The notes under the pieces: model-generated | Told to the model about the DNA's origin: nothing | What the model saw: the letters and a program-made list of their open reading frames with translations, nothing else | Databases searched by the model: none | NCBI RefSeq assembly: GCF_000718135.1 | Contig: NZ_JOEM01000036.1 | Location: forward strand, 5,171 to 69,170 | DNA: 64,000 nt | Direction of reading: 5' to 3' | Source of the DNA: Streptomyces cyaneofuscatus | GTDB lineage: Bacteria; Actinomycetota; Actinomycetes; Streptomycetales; Streptomycetaceae | Program-made: the position numbers and the translations under genes | Part shown: one piece after another, positions 1-7,916 of the stretch | Layout: each line of letters opens with the position of its first letter | How positions within the stretch are numbered: the first letter of the stretch is position 1

Positions 1-1622
1 GTTCCACGGTCCGCCGCTTCGGCCGCAACGGTCTCTCGGTCTGGGACCCGGGCACCCGCGTGGACGCCAACCAGTGCGAGATCCACGACAGTACGGGCGA
101 CTACCCGGCGGTCTGGGTCAGCGACGGGGCGACGGTGATACTGGACGCCTGCCGGGTCCATGACGTGCCGGATGCCCTCTTCGTCCTCGACCGGGGATCG
201 CGCGCCGATGTGGTGGACAGCGACCTCTCCCAGATCCGCAACACCGCCGTCTCCGTGAGCGACGGCGCCACCGCCCAGCTGGACGACTGCCGGATCCGGG
301 AGGCCTCCACCGGCGCCTGGTTCCGCGACCACGGCAGCGGCGGCACGCTGAACAACTGCACCATCGACGCGGCCCAGACCGGGGTCATCGTCACCAAGGG
401 CGCCGACCCCGTGATCGAGCGGTGCACGGTCACCAACCCCGCCGAGGCCGGGTTCTACGTCTCCGCCGAGGGGCGCGGCACCTTCGACAGCTGCCGGGTG
501 ACGGGCAGCGAGGGGTACGGCTTCCATGTCATGGACGGCTGCCGCACCACGCTGACCCGCTGCCGCACCGAGCGGTGCGCGCGCGGCGGTTACGAGTTCC
601 CCGAGGGCTTCGCCGGGCCGGCGGGCGACGGGGCCGGGGGCTCCGGCCCGGTGGTCACGGACTGCACGAGCGACGAGAGCGGTCTGCGTACGGCACCGGC
701 TCCGGCCCCCGCCGTGCTGACGGCCACGCAGGCGACGCCCGGACTGCTCTCCACGATGCCCGGGCAGCGGGCCGTGGAGCCCGAACCGGTGGCTCCGGCG
801 GCCGAGCCCGCCCGGGACTCCGCGGCGGTCCTCGGTGAACTGGACGCGCTGGTGGGCCTGGAGAGCGTCAAGCGCGAGGTGCGGGCGCTCACCGACATGA
901 TCGAGGTGGGCCGCCGCCGCGCGGAGGCCGGGCTCAAGGCCGCCTCGGTCCGCCGCCACCTCGTCTTCACCGGCTCCCCCGGTACGGGAAAGACCACGGT
1001 CGCCCGGCTGTACGGGGAGATCCTGGCCTCGCTCGGGGTGCTGGAGCGCGGCCACCTGGTGGAGGTCTCCCGGGTGGACCTGGTCGGGGAGCACATCGGC
1101 TCGACGGCGATCAGGACCCAGGAGGCGTTCGACCGGGCGCGCGGCGGGGTCCTCTTCGTGGACGAGGCGTACGCGCTCTCCCCGGAGGACTCCGGGCGCG
1201 ACTTCGGCCGTGAGGCCATCGACACACTGGTGAAGCTGATGGAGGACCACCGGGACGCGGTGGTGGTGATCGTCGCCGGGTACACCCACGAGATGGAGCG
1301 GTTCCTCACCGTCAACCCCGGTGTGGCGTCCCGTTTCTCGCGGACCATCACCTTCCACGACTACCTCCCCGAGGAGCTGCTGCGGATCGTCGAGCAGCAG
1401 GCCGAGGAGCACGAGTACAGCCTGGCGGAGGGGACCGGGGAAGCGCTGCTGAAGTATTTCACCGCGCTCCCCAAGGGCCCCGCCTTCGGCAACGGCCGCA
1501 CCGCCCGGCAGACCTTCGAGTCGATGGTGGAGCGGCACGCGGGCCGGGTCGCCCAGCTCGCCGAGACGAGCACGGACGACCTGACCCTGCTCTACCCGGA
1601 GGACCTCCCCGAGCTCTTCTGA
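1..1622 (+). CDS. Beta-helix repeat / AAA ATPase (CbxX-EccA type), 5'-partial
   Basis: The open frame runs in from the left edge (first full codon at nt 3), so the true start lies outside the window. The visible protein has about 230 residues of right-handed parallel beta-helix repeats (recurring short strands with DC, GxF and VSDGA motifs). A Pro/Ala linker follows, then a CbxX/CfqX-type AAA domain. Counting from nt 60, Walker A GSPGTGKT is near residue 305, Walker B VLFVDEA near 364, the arginine-finger segment SRFSR near 424, and a sensor-2-like GNGRTARQ near 477. AAA proteins of this clade are hexameric remodelers (Rubisco activase CbxX, type VII secretion EccA). The beta-helix part probably gives substrate or partner recognition; that is inference. 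The 3' end overlaps the convergent membrane hydrolase gene by 31 bp. Confidence 0.9.
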   Translation, partial: STVRRFGRNGLSVWDPGTRVDANQCEIHDSTGDYPAVWVSDGATVILDACRVHDVPDALFVLDRGSRADVVDSDLSQIRNTAVSVSDGATAQLDDCRIREASTGAWFRDHGSGGTLNNCTIDAAQTGVIVTKGADPVIERCTVTNPAEAGFYVSAEGRGTFDSCRVTGSEGYGFHVMDGCRTTLTRCRTERCARGGYEFPEGFAGPAGDGAGGSGPVVTDCTSDESGLRTAPAPAPAVLTATQATPGLLSTMPGQRAVEPEPVAPAAEPARDSAAVLGELDALVGLESVKREVRALTDMIEVGRRRAEAGLKAASVRRHLVFTGSPGTGKTTVARLYGEILASLGVLERGHLVEVSRVDLVGEHIGSTAIRTQEAFDRARGGVLFVDEAYALSPEDSGRDFGREAIDTLVKLMEDHRDAVVVIVAGYTHEMERFLTVNPGVASRFSRTITFHDYLPEELLRIVEQQAEEHEYSLAEGTGEALLKYFTALPKGPAFGNGRTARQTFESMVERHAGRVAQLAETSTDDLTLLYPEDLPELF

Positions 1623-4021
1623 CCCTTCTCCAGGGTTTCCCCGCCCTGCCGGGGCAGCCGGGGTCCGAGCTCTTCGAGGAGCGCGGCCCGTTCCTTCGCG
1701 AAGACCGGGTCGGCCTGGTAGTCGGAGTGGCCGAGGATCGGTTCGGGCAGCGGGAGCGCGGTGGTGCGCCCGTACGCCAGCGGGTCCTTCAGCGGTCCCC
1801 GGTCGACGCCGGTGTCGGGGTCGGGGTCGGTGCTCAGCCGGACGGGCCCGCCGATCGGGTCGGTGGCCCGGAAGAGGTTGCGCCAGCAGTGCACCGAACG
1901 GTTCAGCCCGAGCAGGGGTACGGCTCCGAAGTAGGCCGGGAACCAGCGCCCGTACAGCCGCTCGATCGGGGAGCCGTAGGTGAGCAGCCCGACCCGGCGG
2001 CGGGCCGTGTCGGGGAGCTGCCAGACCGCGGCGGCCGCGAGGACGCTGCCCTGGGAGTGGCCCGAGATGATGAGCCGGCCCTTGGTCGTCGCCGTCCAGG
2101 CGCACATCCGGGACGCCAGGTCGGGGACGGCGCGCTCGGCGTAGCAGGGGGGCGCGAAGGGGTGGGCGGCGCGCGGCCAGAAGGTGCCCACGTCCCAGAG
2201 GATGCCGATGGTGCGCCGGGCGGAGGCGTCCCGGTAGGCGCGGCGCCCGCCCGCGACGAACAGGATGAAGCCGAAGCCGATGAGCCAGGAGCCCGTCGAC
2301 TGGGCGGCCTCGGCGAGCGATTCGACGGGCGCCGCGGCCCCGTCCGTCGCGAGGCCGGGCACCTCGCCGCTGGCCCAGGAGCCCGCGACGGCCGCCGCGC
2401 CGAGGAGCAGGGTGGCGGCGGAGACCACGCCGACGATCCAGGGGGCCGAGTCGGTGAGGGCCGCCGTGGCGCGGATGCGGGCGATCCGCCGGGTCCGGCC
2501 GGGGTCGGGCGGCTCGGGGGCGTACTCCGCCTCGATGTCCGGGCCCATGCGGCGGGCCCGGCGGGCGGTGCGGACGACGAGGAAGACGACCGGGACGAGC
2601 AGCAGGAGCAGGAGTACGGGGATGACGGAGGCCTGCCAGCTGAGCAGGACGGGCGGGCCCTCGATGATGGAGCCGCGCCCCGTGCCCGGGGTGCCGGGGC
2701 CGTCCAGCCAGTCGGCGACGCGCTGGGCCACGCCGCCGGTCATCACGCCGCCCAGGGCGCAGGCGAGCATGGCGACGGACGGGCCGCCGAGGCCGTACAG
2801 CGTGGTGCGGGATTCGGGGGTGCGCCGGTAGAGGCTGCGGGCGACCAGCGCCATGATCACGACGAGAAGGCCCTGGCCGAGGGCGAGGAGCCGGAAGGCG
2901 GTCTCACCGGACAGGCTGCCGGAGGAGACCCACTCCGGGCGCGACCAGCCGGCGTGCACGACGGCGAGGCCGAGCAGGGCGAGCGCGGAGCCGGGCAGGT
3001 ACGTGATGAGGGCGCCGTCGACCCGGTTGTCCCGGACGCTCTCGCTGCGGCCCCGGCGGCAGATGACCCAGACGACGACCACGGCGCAGAGGACGAGCGC
3101 CCCCTGGATGACCAGGCCGAACACCGGCGGTACCGAGCTGCCGACGGTCCGGTCGTGGAGGGTCGCGGCCCCCATGACGAAGGCCGCGACGGTCAGGAAG
3201 CCCGCGGCGGTGTGCGCGGCGCGGAGCCGGGAGACGAGCCGGCGGCCGTACCAGAAGCCGGGCCTGCTGAGCGCGGGCGGCACCGGACGCGCGGACTCCG
3301 GGTCGTCGGCGTTGTCCGGGGCGCCGGGCCCGTGGGTCTCCTCCGTGCCGTCCGGGTCGCAGGCGTCGTCGTCCGTGGCGTCCAGGGGGCTCTGGGACTC
3401 GTAGGCGCTCCAGGTCCGGTTGGAGAGGTACCACAGGAGCCCCACCAGGGCGGCCGGCACGGTGGCGGCGAGCGCGAGCCGCCGCCCGGGCTGGGACCAC
3501 CAGCCGCCCTGATGGCTCGACAGGAAGCCCAGCCAGGAACGGCGTTCGGAGCAGGCGGAGGTGCCCGCGCACTGCCAGGCCACCAGGTCCAGCGCCACCT
3601 CGCAGGCCGCCGCCGTGAGCAGCACGGTGAGGCTGAGCGCGACGAGCCGCACCGCCACGCCGTACAGCCGGACCGCGCGGGTGCGGCCGGCGGCGGTGGG
3701 GCGCATCCAGTGGGCGAGGTTGACCACCATGAACGGCAGGAGCAGCAGCCACAGGGCGCGGGAGCCGTTGCCGGAGGTGAGCCCGGACCAGCAGTACGCC
3801 TCGGCGACGGGCTCGTCCCGGTAGCGCTCGGGGTGCTTCTCGCCGTGGGCGTCCTCGGTGCGCCGGTAGACGGCGGCGGTCGCGTCCCCGGTGACCCGGA
3901 CGGTACGGGGATCGCCGAGCATCTCCTGCGGGGTGGCGCCTCCGACGCCGTGGACCAGCAGTTCCAGCGCCGCCCCGGTGTTCTGCGGGGGTCGCGACGG
4001 GGGCGGGATGGCAGGGGCCAA
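1592..4021 (-). CDS. Large integral membrane protein with C-terminal serine hydrolase (lipase-like) motif
   Basis: About 809 residues. A short N-terminal stretch (LELLVHGVGG) resembles an alpha/beta-hydrolase oxyanion strand. It is followed by several hydrophobic membrane segments separated by Asp/Glu/Pro-rich loops. The C-terminal soluble part holds GHSQG, a classic nucleophile elbow, with downstream ATDP and GHSDY that could supply the Asp and His. I chose a TTG start at 4021 because it is the first start codon before the conserved PPQNTGAALELLVHG segment and has GAGAGAG just upstream. The frame stays open far further upstream, but that extension is antisense to the DeoR gene and is not protein-like. 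Family members in Streptomyces are usually annotated only as membrane proteins; substrate unknown. Confidence 0.8.
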   Translation of the reverse strand: MAPAIPPPSRPPQNTGAALELLVHGVGGATPQEMLGDPRTVRVTGDATAAVYRRTEDAHGEKHPERYRDEPVAEAYCWSGLTSGNGSRALWLLLLPFMVVNLAHWMRPTAAGRTRAVRLYGVAVRLVALSLTVLLTAAACEVALDLVAWQCAGTSACSERRSWLGFLSSHQGGWWSQPGRRLALAATVPAALVGLLWYLSNRTWSAYESQSPLDATDDDACDPDGTEETHGPGAPDNADDPESARPVPPALSRPGFWYGRRLVSRLRAAHTAAGFLTVAAFVMGAATLHDRTVGSSVPPVFGLVIQGALVLCAVVVVWVICRRGRSESVRDNRVDGALITYLPGSALALLGLAVVHAGWSRPEWVSSGSLSGETAFRLLALGQGLLVVIMALVARSLYRRTPESRTTLYGLGGPSVAMLACALGGVMTGGVAQRVADWLDGPGTPGTGRGSIIEGPPVLLSWQASVIPVLLLLLLVPVVFLVVRTARRARRMGPDIEAEYAPEPPDPGRTRRIARIRATAALTDSAPWIVGVVSAATLLLGAAAVAGSWASGEVPGLATDGAAAPVESLAEAAQSTGSWLIGFGFILFVAGGRRAYRDASARRTIGILWDVGTFWPRAAHPFAPPCYAERAVPDLASRMCAWTATTKGRLIISGHSQGSVLAAAAVWQLPDTARRRVGLLTYGSPIERLYGRWFPAYFGAVPLLGLNRSVHCWRNLFRATDPIGGPVRLSTDPDPDTGVDRGPLKDPLAYGRTTALPLPEPILGHSDYQADPVFAKERAALLEELGPRLPRQGGETLEKGQKSSGRSSG

Positions 4022-4288
4022 GGCGGCACTCTCTCTCGGGCGCGCCGGCCGCGCGGGGCCGGCGAAGACATGACAGGGGTCGGGCAGGACATGACGGAGG
4101 TCGGGCGAAGGCGGGCGGGGAGCCGAGGGCTCCGGCCCGGCCCCAGAATCCCGGAGGCGGGGCGGGTGCGTGAGCGGTCTCACGGAATCTCCCCAGGTGG
4201 TACGCCGGACATGCCTGCGTGGCAGGATGAGCCTGTCCCGCAGGCCGCTGCGGACCGTAGGAGCAGAGGGAAGGACCGGGCGACGGCG

Positions 4289-5143
4289 TTGAGCGAGAAT
4301 CAGAACCTGCTCGCGGAGCAGCGGCGTGCCCTGATCCTCGACGAGGTGCGCAGGCGCGGCGGGGTGAGGGTCAACGAGCTGACCCGCAGGCTGAATGTGT
4401 CCGACATGACGATCCGTCGGGACCTGGACGCGCTGGCCCGGCAGGGGGTCATCGAGAAGGTCCACGGCGGTGCCGTGCCCGTGGTCGAGGCGAGCACCCA
4501 CGAGCCCGGCTTCGAGGTGAAGTCGGCGCTGGAGCTGAGCGCCAAGGAGGACATCGCGCGGACGGCGGCGGCGATGGCCCAGCCCGGCAGCGCGATCGCC
4601 CTCTCGGGCGGTACGACGACCTACGCGCTGGCCCGCCATCTGCTGGACGTACCGGATCTGACGGTGGTGACCAACTCGGTGCGGGTCGCCGACGTGTTCC
4701 ACGACGCGCAGCGTCCGGTGGCCGGGCGGGGTGCGCGGCCGGGGACGGCGACGGTGGTGCTGACGGGCGGGGTGCGGACGCCTTCGGACTCGCTGGTGGG
4801 GCCGGTGGCGGACCGGGCCATCGACTCCCTCCACTTCGACCTGCTCTTCCTCGGGGTGCACGGGATCTCGGCGGAGGCCGGTCTGTCGACCCCCAACCTC
4901 GCGGAGGCGGAGACCAATCGCCGCTTCGTCCGGTCGGCCCGCCGGGTCGTGGTGGTGGCCGACCACACCAAGTGGGGCACGGTGGGGCTGAGTTCCTTCG
5001 CCACACTGGACGAGGTGGACACCTTCGTGACGGACGCGGGGCTGGCTCCCGGGGCGCGCGAGGAGATCGGCGAGCATCTGCCGGGCCTGGTGGTGGCGGG
5101 CGAGGGGCACGAGTCGCCCGGGGAGGCCGTCTCCCCCGGCTGA
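4289..5143 (+). CDS. DeoR/GlpR-family transcriptional regulator
   Basis: A 284-residue regulator. The N-terminal DeoR helix-turn-helix covers about residues 1-60 (EQRRALILDEVRRRGGVRVNE, then VSDMTIRRDLDALARQG). The DeoR-C sensor domain follows, with the phosphosugar-binding SGGTTTYALARHL and the typical LFLGVHGISAEAGL and VVVADHTKWG motifs. Such proteins usually repress sugar or nucleoside catabolic genes and respond to phosphorylated sugars. The TTG at 4289 gives the family-typical SENQNLLAEQRR start. An ATG at 4211 is in frame but would add a non-conserved leader. No sugar catabolic operon sits next to it, so the target is not evident. The 3' end runs into a tandem hairpin repeat. Confidence 0.9.
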   Translation: MSENQNLLAEQRRALILDEVRRRGGVRVNELTRRLNVSDMTIRRDLDALARQGVIEKVHGGAVPVVEASTHEPGFEVKSALELSAKEDIARTAAAMAQPGSAIALSGGTTTYALARHLLDVPDLTVVTNSVRVADVFHDAQRPVAGRGARPGTATVVLTGGVRTPSDSLVGPVADRAIDSLHFDLLFLGVHGISAEAGLSTPNLAEAETNRRFVRSARRVVVVADHTKWGTVGLSSFATLDEVDTFVTDAGLAPGAREEIGEHLPGLVVAGEGHESPGEAVSPG

Positions 5144-5208
5144 CCCCCGGGGAGGCCGTTTCCCCGACTGATCCCCGGGGAGGCCGTTTCCCCGACTGAT
5201 CCCCGGGG
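5117..5208 (+). repeat. Three-copy tandem 28/29-bp repeat forming hairpins at the end of the DeoR gene
   Basis: Units start at 5117, 5146 and 5174, followed by a partial unit at 5202. Each unit reads CCCGGGGAGGCCGT then TTCCCCGACTGA or a close variant. Each can fold, with CGGGGA pairing to TCCCCG around a short GGCCGTT loop. The first unit encodes the last residues and stop codon of the DeoR gene, and each unit repeats a TGA. This looks like duplication of a gene-end hairpin, possibly a reinforced terminator. There is no T tract, as is usual in Streptomyces. Confidence 0.8.
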
Positions 5209-5281
5209 CGCGGCTCACCACCTGCGGCTGTCCGGATTCCGCTCGGGTCGCCGTCCGGCCGTGACGTCCTAGGATCGGGGA

Positions 5282-5713
5282 ATGGCCGTCTTCCGGATCG
5301 AGCGCTTCTCCCCTCTCCCCGCAGCCGAGGCCTGGCGCCGGGTGACCGACTGGGAACGGCACGCCGAGCGTGTCCCGTTGACCGCCATCTCGGTGGCGGG
5401 CGGGCCGCCGACCAGGGTCGGCACGGTGTTCACGGCGCGTACGGGGGTGGGCCCGCTGGCCTTCGACGATCCGATGGAAGTGGTCCGCTGGACGCCGCCG
5501 GCCGGTGGCCGGGCCGGGATCTGCCTGCTGGAGAAGCGCGGCTCCGTGGTGCTGGGCCGGGCCTCGATCGATGTGCTGCCGACGCATTCCGGTTCCCATG
5601 TGGTGTGGGTGGAGGAGCTGCGGGTGCGGCTGGTGCCGCGGTGGGGTGACCCGCTGCTGGCCTCGGCCGGGCGGCGGCTGTTCGGCGGGGTGCTGGACGA
5701 GCTGCTGGCCTAG
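5282..5713 (+). CDS. SRPBCC (START/Bet v1-like) family protein
   Basis: 143 residues. It starts MAVFRIERFSPLPAAEAWRR and keeps the SRPBCC pattern: an N-terminal strand, a helix with WERHAERVPLT, and alternating strands ending in a long C-terminal helix (LLASAGRRLFGGVLDELLA). These folds bind small hydrophobic ligands or act as cyclase/aromatase-like proteins; the ligand is unknown. It stands alone between the DeoR regulator and the membrane protein gene. Confidence 0.85.
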   Translation: MAVFRIERFSPLPAAEAWRRVTDWERHAERVPLTAISVAGGPPTRVGTVFTARTGVGPLAFDDPMEVVRWTPPAGGRAGICLLEKRGSVVLGRASIDVLPTHSGSHVVWVEELRVRLVPRWGDPLLASAGRRLFGGVLDELLA

Positions 5714-5763
5714 GGGGCGTCCGGCGCGAGGGCCGATCCGACGCCGGTGACCGGTGCGGGTGA

Positions 5764-5776
5764 TGTGACCGTCACA
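5764..5776. promoter_or_regulatory. Perfect 13-bp palindrome upstream of the 5836 gene
   Basis: TGTGAC-C-GTCACA is perfectly symmetric and is followed by TTGACT at 5780-5785, which could be a -35 element. The sequence lies 60 bp upstream of the preferred ATG of the next gene. The half-site resembles TGTGA of CRP-like regulators, but the spacing is much shorter than in a Crp site. Operator assignment is inference. Confidence 0.4.
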
Positions 5777-5835
5777 CGATTGACTCGTTTGTCGGTATGA
5801 CACTCCCCGCCACGGCCCCGGAAGGCACCGAACTC

Positions 5836-7839
5836 ATGCCGATCCATCAACCGCAGCAACGCTCCGCCGCCGCATCCAGCGAGCCCCTGGGCGTCCAGCA
5901 GGCCGAGGCCGCCCTCGTGGAGCACTACCCGCGTCTGGTCCGGCTCGCCTATGTCGTGCTGCCGCCCTCCCTGGGCCGGCACCGCCGGGTCCTGGCCGCG
6001 CACGGTGCCGTGCAGCGGGCCCTGCCCGGGGCCAGGACCTCCCCGGACCGGGTGCGGGTGCCCGCCCAGTCCCGGCGCTCCCCGGAGGCGGCACGGGCGG
6101 CGCGGGCGGAGGGCCCGGCGAGCGCCCCGTACGCGTGGATGCGGCTGCGGGTGCTGCGGACGGCGCTGGCGTACGAGCGCAGGCCCCGCTGGTGGCCCGG
6201 CCGGCTCCCGGCACCCGCCGCGCTACGGCCGACGCTGCCCGTGGTGTGGGGGCTGCGGCTCTTCCCCCGGGCGGGCGGCGTCGACGAACTGGCTCTGGAC
6301 CGGGCGCTGTCGGAGGTGCCGGGTGCCGTACGGGCCGCGTTCGCGCTCCAGTTGCTGGACGGGCTGCCGGAGACCGCGGTGCGGGCGCTGCTCGCCGAGG
6401 CGGGGGTGGACGATCCGGCGGGGGCGGTGCGCCGTGCGGCCCGGCTGGGGAGGCCGGACCCGGTGGCGGCCCAAGTGCTGCTGCGGTCCGGGGAGTTCGA
6501 CCCGTGCACCGTGCAGACCCGGCCGAGCGATCTGCTGCGCCGCAGGCACCGGGTACGGGCGGCGGCCCTCGCGGCGGCGCTGTGCGTGGTGGCGGGGACG
6601 CTCGCGGTGGCCGCCGGGAAGGAGGTACGGGACGAGGCGCCGGGAGCCGGTGTGACGGTCCCGGCCCTCGACCCGGCGGCCCTGCTGCGTACGGCGGCGG
6701 AGCAGTGGGCGGACACCTCACGCATCGACTTCACCGCCTGGCCCGTACGCGGTGACCGGCGGGGCGACGGGGAGCTGCTGGGCCGGGCGCTGCGGGCCTG
6801 GTCCGAGCCCTCGGGGAACGTACAGGTGTCGACCACGCCGGGCACGGTCGGCGTACCGCCCGCGCAGCCGCCCCGGCTGCTGTTCGCGGGTGAGGTGGAC
6901 GGGGCGGCCGTGGTGCTGTTCCACGACGGCGGCGTCCGCATCGTGCGGTACGCGGAGCCGCTGGCGGGCGGTGGCGGGGCGGCGCTGGACTTCGCCCGGA
7001 CCGATGACGCGGACGTGACGACGGGGGCGGCCGTGGTCGTGAGCCGTACGGGCGAGAAGGCGCGGTTCCTGCTCGCCCCCTGGATCTCGGAGACCACCAC
7101 CCGGGACCTGCTCGCGCCGGACACACCCGGCCGGCCGCTGGAGGTGGGCCCGGACGGGATCACCGCCCCGGTGGAGCGCCCGGCGGCGGGCGGCGGCTGC
7201 GACGCCTGGCCGGTGCTCCAGCTGCGCTCCTCCGAGCGGATCGTGGAGAACCACGCGTTCCTGGTGACCGATCTGGGCGACCTGGCCCCGGCCCATCTGA
7301 CGTACACGCCGAAGCCGGGCCGTGGCGCACCCGCCCGGCAGCCCCGCGAGGCGACGGGTCCGGAGGCTCTGCTCGCCTGGGCGCGCACGGCGTGTTCGCT
7401 GCGGGCGCTGTCGGGCTCGGGGGTGCGAGCGGTGAACAACTGGGCGTTCGCCGAGCAGAGGCTGCCCGAGGGCGAGGCGTCGGCCGAGTGGCTCTGCACC
7501 CGCGCCGACACCTGGCGCGGCCCCGGCCGGGTGCTGGTGCAGTTCCTCCAGCCCGCCGCCTCCCCCACCGCCCCGGCGGCGGTGGTCGCCGACCGGAACG
7601 ACACCGCCCTGTGCAGCCGGTTCGGGCAGCACATCCTGGCGGGCACGCACTGGAAGGCCGCCTCCGGCCGGTGGTACGTCCTGGCGGCGGGCAGCCGGGC
7701 GGTGAACCGGATCGAGGCCACCGGCCAGGTGCGGGGTACGGCGGGCGGCCCGACGCTGGCGGTACGGGCGCCGCGCGACGCCTCCGTGGAGCTGACGGCG
7801 AGGCTGCGCGAGGGCGGGACGCTGGCGGCAGTGCGCTGA
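5836..7839 (+). CDS. Single-pass membrane protein of unknown function with sigma-factor-like N-terminal region
   Basis: 667 residues from the ATG at 5836, which has GGAAGG ten bases upstream. An in-frame ATG at 5797 lacks a good ribosome binding site. Residues ~25-225 are rich in Arg, Ala and Leu. They contain EHYPRLVRLAYVVLPPSLGRHRRVL and helical segments reminiscent of ECF sigma-factor region 2/4 layout, but no clear DNA-binding motif. A single membrane segment (AAALAAALCVVAGTLAVAAG) lies near residue 245. A roughly 400-residue extracytoplasmic domain follows, with conserved Trp and Cys residues. The layout suggests a cytoplasmic sensor or adapter joined to an outside domain. Function not known. 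Confidence 0.75.
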   Translation: MPIHQPQQRSAAASSEPLGVQQAEAALVEHYPRLVRLAYVVLPPSLGRHRRVLAAHGAVQRALPGARTSPDRVRVPAQSRRSPEAARAARAEGPASAPYAWMRLRVLRTALAYERRPRWWPGRLPAPAALRPTLPVVWGLRLFPRAGGVDELALDRALSEVPGAVRAAFALQLLDGLPETAVRALLAEAGVDDPAGAVRRAARLGRPDPVAAQVLLRSGEFDPCTVQTRPSDLLRRRHRVRAAALAAALCVVAGTLAVAAGKEVRDEAPGAGVTVPALDPAALLRTAAEQWADTSRIDFTAWPVRGDRRGDGELLGRALRAWSEPSGNVQVSTTPGTVGVPPAQPPRLLFAGEVDGAAVVLFHDGGVRIVRYAEPLAGGGGAALDFARTDDADVTTGAAVVVSRTGEKARFLLAPWISETTTRDLLAPDTPGRPLEVGPDGITAPVERPAAGGGCDAWPVLQLRSSERIVENHAFLVTDLGDLAPAHLTYTPKPGRGAPARQPREATGPEALLAWARTACSLRALSGSGVRAVNNWAFAEQRLPEGEASAEWLCTRADTWRGPGRVLVQFLQPAASPTAPAAVVADRNDTALCSRFGQHILAGTHWKAASGRWYVLAAGSRAVNRIEATGQVRGTAGGPTLAVRAPRDASVELTARLREGGTLAAVR

Positions 7840-7916
7840 GCCGCTGGCAGCGCGCGCTCCGCCGTACGGAGTCCTCGTCCCCACCTCGTACGCCGTCGGG
7901 TGCGAGACTCGGACAG

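Noticed and set aside
4022..5803. Upstream extension of the membrane hydrolase frame on the minus strand to 5803
   Set aside because: Antisense to the DeoR and SRPBCC genes; Arg/His/Pro-rich sequence with no domain, a by-product of high GC content.
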